From NCBI RefSeq assembly GCF_009601705.1, contig NZ_CP045687.1, positions 2,206,001 to 2,270,000 on the forward strand: a stretch of DNA of 64,000 bases. Direction: 5' to 3'. The notes under the pieces were generated by a model. That model made no database searches. It saw nothing but the letters and a program-made list of their open reading frames with translations, and was not told the origin of the DNA. This document shows, one piece after another, positions 59,173 through 64,000 of this stretch. This DNA is from Sulfolobus sp. E5-1-F. GTDB lineage: Archaea > Thermoproteota > Thermoprotei_A > Sulfolobales > Sulfolobaceae. Numbering within the stretch: the stretch's first letter is position 1; every line of letters starts with the position of its first letter. Position numbers and translations under genes: made by a program.

Positions 59173-60010
59173 TTTTGATCGCCTTAAGATAAGCTTCTTT
59201 TGCCCTATAAGAGGTCCTAGCTAATGGTGAGGAGATCACAGCTGAAAAACCCATAGCGTAAGCTATTTCCTCAAGCTTCTTAAATTCCTCTAAACTATAA
59301 CGCTTCTTGACTTCCAACTGCTTACGACTTGGTCTCATATACTGTGAAAGTACTAATATATTAACTCCTACACTTCTCAAATCCCTCATTGTCTCTATGA
59401 TCTCATCCCAAGTTTCACCAAAACCTAAGAGAATTGAAGACTTCTTTATTACGTTTTCAGCGTTTTTTAAAACATTAAGACTTTGCTCATATGATGCTCT
59501 AGGATCTCTTACTATTGGCGTTAATCTTCTTACAGTCTCAACGTTATGTGCAAATACGTCAACTCCGGCTTCAATTATCTTTTTAACTGCGCTAATATCT
59601 CCTCTAAAATCTGGAGTTAAAACTTCAATGATCACGTCTCGATTTAGCTCTTTTACTGCCTTTATCACGTTAACAAAATGTTGTGCTCCTCCATCAACTA
59701 GATCATCTCTATCAACACTAGTTATCACAACGTAATCCAGGTTCATTTCCTTTACTGCTTCTGCTACTCTTTTGGGCTCTTCATCATCCAATGGTGAAGG
59801 TTTTCCTTTTAATACATAGCAAAATCTGCAACCCCTAGTACAAATGCTTCCCATGATCATAAATGTTGCTGTCCCAGATCCCCAGCATTCCATAATATTT
59901 GGACATAGAGCCTCTTCACATACAGTAGCAATACTTTTTGCCTTTACAATCCCGGCAACCTTTTTGAAGTTTTCGTTCTCGTAAACTGTAATTTTAACTT
60001 TTTTCTCCAT
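59153..60010 (-). CDS. lipA: Lipoyl synthase
   Basis: 285 residues. Auxiliary cluster C31, C36, C42 ([14 protein letters not shown]4CX5C) and radical SAM cluster C57, C61, C64 ([10 protein letters not shown]3CX2C) both present, plus the late RTSYR motif that contains the Ser ligand. Inserts two sulfurs into an octanoyl chain on a lipoyl domain. It starts 3 nt after the stop of the lipoyl-domain gene and overlaps the lplA gene by 20 nt, showing a tight operon. Confidence 0.95.
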   Translation of the reverse strand: MEKKVKITVYENENFKKVAGIVKAKSIATVCEEALCPNIMECWGSGTATFMIMGSICTRGCRFCYVLKGKPSPLDDEEPKRVAEAVKEMNLDYVVITSVDRDDLVDGGAQHFVNVIKAVKELNRDVIIEVLTPDFRGDISAVKKIIEAGVDVFAHNVETVRRLTPIVRDPRASYEQSLNVLKNAENVIKKSSILLGFGETWDEIIETMRDLRSVGVNILVLSQYMRPSRKQLEVKKRYSLEEFKKLEEIAYAMGFSAVISSPLARTSYRAKEAYLKAIKNAKNNS

Positions 60011-60013
60011 TCT

Positions 60014-60259
60014 CTAAACCTCAATAAACGCTATAACTGACCCTGGCGATACCTTATCTCCTTCTTTTACCAGAACTTTAACTACCTTTCCATTGTACTG
60101 GGATAAAATCTTCAATATTGCCTTTTCAATTTCCACCTCAGCTATTACATCTCCTGCTTTAATCTCACTTCCCTCTTTTATATATAATGAGACTATTTCC
60201 CCTCCCCAATCTCTTCTTCTAGGCCATATATCTTCTGGGATCTTTAACTCAACTTGCAC
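60014..60259 (-). CDS. Free-standing lipoyl-domain protein
   Basis: 81 residues forming a single biotinyl/lipoyl domain. K46 in VEIEKAILK is the modification site (EKA in place of the usual DKA/EKA), with hydrophobic residues and glycines (IKEGSEIKAGDVIAEVE and VKEGDKVSPGSVIA) of the hammerhead fold. It starts with GTG at 60259. Normal E2 or GcvH proteins are far larger, so this is a domain-only carrier. It heads the lipA-lplA operon. It probably swings lipoyl groups for an enzyme encoded elsewhere, or is the substrate on which the lipoyl cofactor is built. Confidence 0.85.
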   Translation of the reverse strand: MQVELKIPEDIWPRRRDWGGEIVSLYIKEGSEIKAGDVIAEVEIEKAILKILSQYNGKVVKVLVKEGDKVSPGSVIAFIEV

Positions 60260-60261
60260 AA

Positions 60262-60271
60262 ACTATAAATT
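60262..60271 (+). promoter_or_regulatory. Box A of the second lplA gene in the lipoyl divergent region
   Basis: ACTATAAATT is centred about 27 nt upstream of ATG 60294, which favours the leaderless start there over ATG 60276 (which would be too close). The 34-bp divergent gap to the GTG at 60259 holds promoters for both genes. Confidence 0.5.
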
Positions 60272-60293
60272 AATAATGGAAAATAAAAGCATA

Positions 60294-61052
60294 ATGAAGC
60301 TCAGAGTACTATTAACTGAATATCCTAATGACCCATATTTAAATGTTGCAATAGATGAAGCGCTCTTATTATCTAGTAAGGACCTTCCTATTTTAAGGAT
60401 ATGGAGGAATGACAAGAGCGTAATTTTAGGTAGATTATCGAGTATAAGTGACGAGGTTAATTTAGATGAAATTGAGAGATATAATGTAAAGTTGGTTAGG
60501 AGGGTAAGCGGTGGTGGATCAGTTTTTCACGATATGGGTAATGTAAATTATAGTATTATAGCACGTGGCCAAGGTGGTATAGATTACCTTTATGGTCATT
60601 TACTAAAAGGTACGATTAATGCGATAGAAAGTTTAGTGCATGGTAAAGTTGATGTTTATAACGAAACTGATATTGCATTTAAGGGTTACAAGATTTCTGG
60701 TAATTCTGGATATATAAACGATGATAAGTATCTTTTACATGGCACATTACTTGTCAAGTCTGATTTGTATTTATTACATAAGCTATTAATTATACCTCCT
60801 AAAAATTACGAAAAAAAGAAAAATATTAATATGATAAAGTATAAAGTTAGCAATCTTTCAACCTTAGTAAAAGATGATATAACTTACGATGAAGTAGTTA
60901 ACTCTTTCATAAGTAGCTTTTCGTCGCTTCTATATTGTGATGATCATTTCCTTGATGACATGACTAACGAGGAATTGAATCTCACAATGAAACTGGTTAA
61001 AGAAAAATACTCAAAAAAGGAATTTATTTATAAGGGATTTGAGATTAAATGA
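60294..61052 (+). CDS. Lipoate-protein ligase A-like protein
   Basis: 252 residues of the LplA catalytic fold, no accessory domain. RRVSGGGSVFH (residues 70-80) and YKISGNSGYINDD with K133 are the ATP/lipoate motifs. There is no Cys 15 residues before the Lys (Asp-Ile here), unlike the paralogue at 58384, so ligase-type chemistry is expected. In archaea the ligase may need a separate LplB-like accessory protein, which I do not see here. It is divergent from the lipoyl-domain gene. The frame opens at 60093, but 60294 fits the promoter. Confidence 0.82.
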   Translation: MKLRVLLTEYPNDPYLNVAIDEALLLSSKDLPILRIWRNDKSVILGRLSSISDEVNLDEIERYNVKLVRRVSGGGSVFHDMGNVNYSIIARGQGGIDYLYGHLLKGTINAIESLVHGKVDVYNETDIAFKGYKISGNSGYINDDKYLLHGTLLVKSDLYLLHKLLIIPPKNYEKKKNINMIKYKVSNLSTLVKDDITYDEVVNSFISSFSSLLYCDDHFLDDMTNEELNLTMKLVKEKYSKKEFIYKGFEIK

Positions 61053-61113
61053 ACTAACTCATTTCTCACTGGAATATGGTTTTATTGTATAATGGAAGTT
61101 GATAACTGATACG

Positions 61114-61707
61114 TTAACATCTCAACTTCTTTGAAACTTCTGCAACTCTTTTACCTAGGAACTTCGCAATGACGATCTCATTTTCATCTAATTCTTTTTT
61201 ATTTCCCAAGTGTGATGCTCCATATGGACTTCCTCCAGTAGTGGTACTTGAGACTTCCCTTATTCCATATCCTACTGGAACTATTATCATTCCATGATGA
61301 TAAGCGTAATTCGCCATTGCCAATATTGTGCTTTCATGTCCTCCATGTATTGTCGATGCCTCAGTAAAGAATCCTACTGGTTTTCCATATAATGCACCTT
61401 TCATCCATAGTTCAGCAGTTTGGTCTAAAAACAATTTTAGTTGACCAGTCATATTCCCATATCTAGTTGGAGATCCCATTACGATTCCATCAGCCCATTC
61501 AAGATCCGATAATGTAGCCTCCGGTATATCCTTAACAGTATCAATAGGAATTCTGAACTTCTTAACTGTTTCCTCTGGGAGGTATTCCTTTACCCTAGCT
61601 AATTTGACTTCATTTGTAACCTCTTTAGCCCCTTCCGCTACATATTTAGCTAAATCTACGATTGAACCATAACCATAGAATAGGACAAGAATCTTAGGGC
61701 ATTCCAT
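61114..61707 (-). CDS. wrbA: WrbA-type NAD(P)H:quinone oxidoreductase
   Basis: 197 residues of the flavodoxin-like WrbA family. The phosphate-binding loop (LVLFYGYGSI) is a slightly degenerate form of the usual SxxG-type; DGIVMGSPTRYGNMTGQLKLFLDQT and FFTEASTIHGGHESTILAM are the FMN-binding signatures of the family, as is PYGASHLG. WrbA is an FMN tetramer that reduces quinones by two electrons to avoid semiquinone radicals. Normal length. Single-gene transcript. Confidence 0.93.
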   Translation of the reverse strand: MECPKILVLFYGYGSIVDLAKYVAEGAKEVTNEVKLARVKEYLPEETVKKFRIPIDTVKDIPEATLSDLEWADGIVMGSPTRYGNMTGQLKLFLDQTAELWMKGALYGKPVGFFTEASTIHGGHESTILAMANYAYHHGMIIVPVGYGIREVSSTTTGGSPYGASHLGNKKELDENEIVIAKFLGKRVAEVSKKLRC

Positions 61708-61790
61708 ACGATAAGAGTTTCATGATACCTAAAAAAGTCAACTAAACTAGAACAAAAAATTATAGGTTTAAGGAAAATTACTCAAAAAAG

Positions 61791-62099
61791 TTATTTGGAG
61801 ATCTTTTGTCCTTTAATCTCTAAAATACCACCTATGATGCTCAGTATTGAAAGTATACATGGAGCAAATAAACCCACTATCCCTCCACTAACCATGTACT
61901 TCCAGTTGTTCTTATACACGCCATATATTGTAGTTAAAGAGCCGATGAGCCCTATTATTCCTAATCCTATCACTGCATCCCCAGTTATGAGTAATATCCT
62001 TATCAGATGATCAATTAGTGGTTCTCTTGTAATTATACTCACTAAACTAGCTATTAGGGCAATAATACCACCTATACCACTTAGTATTCTTCCTATCAT
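61791..62099 (-). CDS. Small membrane protein with three or four helices
   Basis: 102 residues, DUF4064-like in pattern (GGIIALIASL, then GLIGSLTTIYGVYK, then IGGILEIKG). Function unknown. Preceded by a GGTGAT ribosome site before ATG 62099. Confidence 0.6.
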   Translation of the reverse strand: MIGRILSGIGGIIALIASLVSIITREPLIDHLIRILLITGDAVIGLGIIGLIGSLTTIYGVYKNNWKYMVSGGIVGLFAPCILSILSIIGGILEIKGQKISK

Positions 62100-62560
62100 T
62101 TTTTATCACCTAGATTTCTATAACACCGTTAATGGATAAAAATTTTACTCCATTCACCTATGTAATAACAGATCTTGTCCAGCAACTGTTAAATATTAAA
62201 AAATAATATCTCCACTTTTAGAAATATAAAGTTTACCCTAGAGAATAAGAAAGCTAAGTCCTTTAGTGCATTTAGAATGTAGAAGTCAGATTTCAGATAA
62301 TTTAACATTTTAGTTAAAAAGTTCTACAAATAAACGTTATATCTAAATGTACATTTGTACACATAACATTTATAAGCCAGATAGATTATTCACTTTTAAT
62401 TAGTTGAACTAGGCGAATAAATCCAAAAGATTTAATAAAATAATTATATTCTAAATAGTATAAATTCTATCCAATTATATCTTATCGTACTACAAAAGTA
62501 TATACTTTAACACATATTGCTTATAGTTTACTTCATCTATAATTATATTTGGTGATTAAA
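62100..62560. other. 460-bp intergenic region with a palindrome and a second box A
   Basis: The region separates two divergent membrane-protein genes. Besides the promoter of the + gene (box A GCTTATAGTT, about 62518-62527, plus the SD GGTGATT at 62551-62557), it contains TGTACATTTGTACA (62348-62361), and 8 bp downstream CATTTATAAG, a good box A about 190 bp before any gene. A leader, a small RNA or a small ORF could start near 62398. No further gene seen. Confidence 0.5.
62348..62376 (+). promoter_or_regulatory. TGTACA palindrome pair next to a box A
   Basis: Two copies of the self-complementary TGTACA, separated by TT (62348-62353 and 62356-62361), sit directly before a box-A-like CATTTATAAG (62367-62376). 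The arrangement resembles an operator at the upstream edge of a promoter. Confidence 0.5.
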
Positions 62561-63169
62561 ATGGCTTTATTCGTAGACATGTTAACAAGTCAACTTATAG
62601 CTATGGCAGTCAGCTTCCTAGTATTAGCTTATGCATTAGTTAAGACTTATAGAGTTCACAGTACTGTAGTTGACTATAGGAATGCGATGAAGAGTGCCTA
62701 TGTACCTCTCCTCGCATTAGGAAGCTTTATCGCAATTACCGGAATTTACGGCCTATTAGTATGGCCATTGATAGGTAGTTATAACATATTATTCTACGAC
62801 TTATATCCAATCCTAGGAATAGGATTAATTAGCATTGCAGTGAGTGTAAAGAATGATTACAAGCTCGAAGTTTTAGGTTTCATGGGATTATTATATGGAT
62901 TAGTTACAATATATTATGGAGTGATTGGCTATTTGAACAATATGACTCTGGAGCCAATCGCATTATTAGCGCTTTATGCCTTAACAGGGTTGTCCTCTAT
63001 ATTCTTTTATCCAGTTGCTGTATTTCTTGATAACGCTAAACTCAGTAAGGCATTCTTAATAATTGACGCAGTACTACTGATACTTGCTGCGCTTATAGCA
63101 GGATATATAGCTTTAGAGGCAGTACCTAGTCATCTGGTTGGATTCGCTAAATGGACTCCTTTTTTATAA
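62561..63169 (+). CDS. DUF981-like archaeal membrane protein
   Basis: 202 residues with seven hydrophobic segments. The pattern (VKTYRVHSTVVDYRNAMKSAYVP after helix 1, Pro-rich loops, and Asn in the fifth loop) corresponds to the archaeal DUF981 membrane protein group. Function unknown. The start is ATG 62561 with the SD GGTGA at 62551; the TTG at 62549 is less likely. The last codons and the stop overlap the first copy of a 21-bp tandem repeat. Confidence 0.7.
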   Translation: MALFVDMLTSQLIAMAVSFLVLAYALVKTYRVHSTVVDYRNAMKSAYVPLLALGSFIAITGIYGLLVWPLIGSYNILFYDLYPILGIGLISIAVSVKNDYKLEVLGFMGLLYGLVTIYYGVIGYLNNMTLEPIALLALYALTGLSSIFFYPVAVFLDNAKLSKAFLIIDAVLLILAALIAGYIALEAVPSHLVGFAKWTPFL

Positions 63170-63208
63170 ATATATTTTCCTTTTTTATAAATATATTTTC
63201 CTTTTTTA
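63158..63208. repeat. 21-bp tandem repeat (2.4 copies) overlapping a stop codon and T-rich terminator
   Basis: Unit CCTTTTTTATAAATATATTTT occurs at 63158-63178 and 63179-63199, with a third partial CCTTTTTTA at 63200-63208. The first unit contains the last codons and the stop of the DUF981-like gene. The T-runs would terminate transcription; duplicated terminators are plausible. Confidence 0.85.
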
Positions 63209-63236
63209 AAGTAATCATCTTTTATTATTACGATTT

Positions 63237-64000
63237 TTATATTTTTACATCCTTAAAGAAGCTGTAGAAGAGAACAGTCGCAATGAGATATAGTGACCCT
63301 GTTATGAAAAACGGTATATTCAAGTTTCCAATGTAAAATAAATAACCTGTCAGATTAGGTCCTAAAGATCGGGGAATTGCATCAAGAAGCTGGAGCATAC
63401 TATTTGCTCTACTTCTTTCCTCTTCTTTGACAACTTTGAAAACTAGGGTATTCATTAATGGGCCAGTTGAATTCATTAATACGTTTCTCATTACGTAGAT
63501 TACTCCAGCCATAAGTAAGGAAGTGGAAAAGGGTATCATAAATAGGAGTGCTATTGCGGCTAAATGCGTTATTACTATCGCTCTTATCCTCCCTAATGCT
63601 TTCGCTAAAAAAGGGGAGGTTAAAGTACCAAATGCTAAAGTTATCTCGGATATCGCATATATTGGAGAAAGCGATGAGGCTGTAGCGTGAAATTTTAAGT
63701 TAAACCATAAAGATAGCATAGGTAACAAAACCCCTGCTCCTAATCCTATTATTGCCTCGGTAGAAAGTTTTCCCAACATCTTAAAGGAAGAAATCTTAAG
63801 TGTCACTCTTTTTGTTCCTTTATAGTTTTCCTTAACAGGAATTAGTAGTAATACCGATAAGAATGTCAATATTGCATCGACTATTATAATACTTCTATAA
63901 TTTAGTGCTATTGGCATTAAGGAACCAATTACTGAAAATATTGTATTTAAGGATGATCTGTAAGCCATTTCCTTATCTAAATCTTCACTTTTCTCAGCTA
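63237..64000 (-). CDS. MFS transporter, C-terminal part (5' end beyond the window)
   Basis: The reading frame is open past 63968 to the window end: an in-frame ATG at 63968 exists, but upstream codons (AEKSEDLDKE before MAYRSSLN) continue the protein, as in the loop before the second half of MFS transporters. The visible part includes IIGLGAGVLLPMLSLWF and the second-half motif-A-like SPFLAKALGRIRA. About half a transporter; substrate unknown. Confidence 0.82.
   Translation of the reverse strand, partial: AEKSEDLDKEMAYRSSLNTIFSVIGSLMPIALNYRSIIIVDAILTFLSVLLLIPVKENYKGTKRVTLKISSFKMLGKLSTEAIIGLGAGVLLPMLSLWFNLKFHATASSLSPIYAISEITLAFGTLTSPFLAKALGRIRAIVITHLAAIALLFMIPFSTSLLMAGVIYVMRNVLMNSTGPLMNTLVFKVVKEEERSRANSMLQLLDAIPRSLGPNLTGYLFYIGNLNIPFFITGSLYLIATVLFYSFFKDVKI

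Noticed and set aside
60093-60293. Sixty-seven-residue N-terminal extension of the second LplA-like protein
   Set aside because: It is antisense to the lipoyl-domain gene, and a box A and ATG at 60294 fit a leaderless start.

Overview
The window is a stretch of a hyperthermoacidophilic crenarchaeal chromosome, very probably Saccharolobus/Sulfolobus close to S. solfataricus and S. islandicus. The basis is the AT-rich DNA, many leaderless genes whose ATG/GTG lies about 25 nt after a TTTAWA-type box A, and close agreement of the gnaD-kdgA-kdgK-gapN block with the S. solfataricus proteins as I remember them (for example aldolase Y130/K155, with scattered substitutions). I found no tRNA, rRNA or CRISPR array.

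Layout. 1-4.7 kb: end of a class I fructose-bisphosphate aldolase, PMT-like membrane glycosyltransferase, APC permease, sugar nucleotidyltransferase, ATP-dependent hexokinase. 5.3-18.4 kb: gamma-glutamyltransferase, MazG-like protein, tRNA acetyltransferase TmcA, CtaA-like membrane protein, class III aminotransferase, ThDP enzyme, aldo/keto reductase, a TPR-linked eukaryotic-type protein kinase, RidA, a four-CBS protein. 19-31 kb: the central sugar block: glucose dehydrogenase, acetyl-CoA synthetase, CLC protein, sulfite-oxidase-fold protein, gluconate dehydratase, KDG aldolase, KDG kinase, GAPN, cation exchanger. 31-39 kb: molybdopterin oxidoreductase, two APC permeases with operator-like palindromes, an HTH regulator, 2-hydroxyacid dehydrogenase, universal stress protein. 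39-49 kb: membrane-anchored protein kinase divergent from a surface protein, PHS-type MFS transporter, secreted small protein, a frameshifted ATP-cone gene, HxlR regulator, second surface protein, CBS protein. 49-54.8 kb: TrmO, ABC exporter, zinc ribbon, Nudix hydrolase, and a GC-rich IS4-type insertion sequence that appears to split a gene. 54.8-61 kb: GlcE/GlcD/GlcF-like oxidase and a lipoylation locus (free lipoyl domain, LipA, two LplA-fold proteins). 61-64 kb: WrbA, membrane proteins, and an MFS transporter cut by the window end.

How it works together. Glucose is oxidised by Gdh; gluconate is dehydrated by GnaD; KdgA and KdgK give the branched Entner-Doudoroff split; GapN oxidises glyceraldehyde-3-phosphate without phosphorylation. 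Acs, the hexokinase/nucleotidyltransferase pair and the FBP aldolase are further sugar and two-carbon metabolism. The lipoyl locus seems to carry both an octanoyl-transfer and a scavenging branch. Two protein kinases, four CBS-containing proteins and two promoter-associated palindromes point to local signalling and control.

Best leads for something undescribed: the frameshifted ATP-cone gene, the IS-split gene, the compact lipoylation operon, the permease operators, the short uORF with a strong ribosome binding site ahead of the TPR kinase, and the CLC protein lacking the internal proton glutamate.
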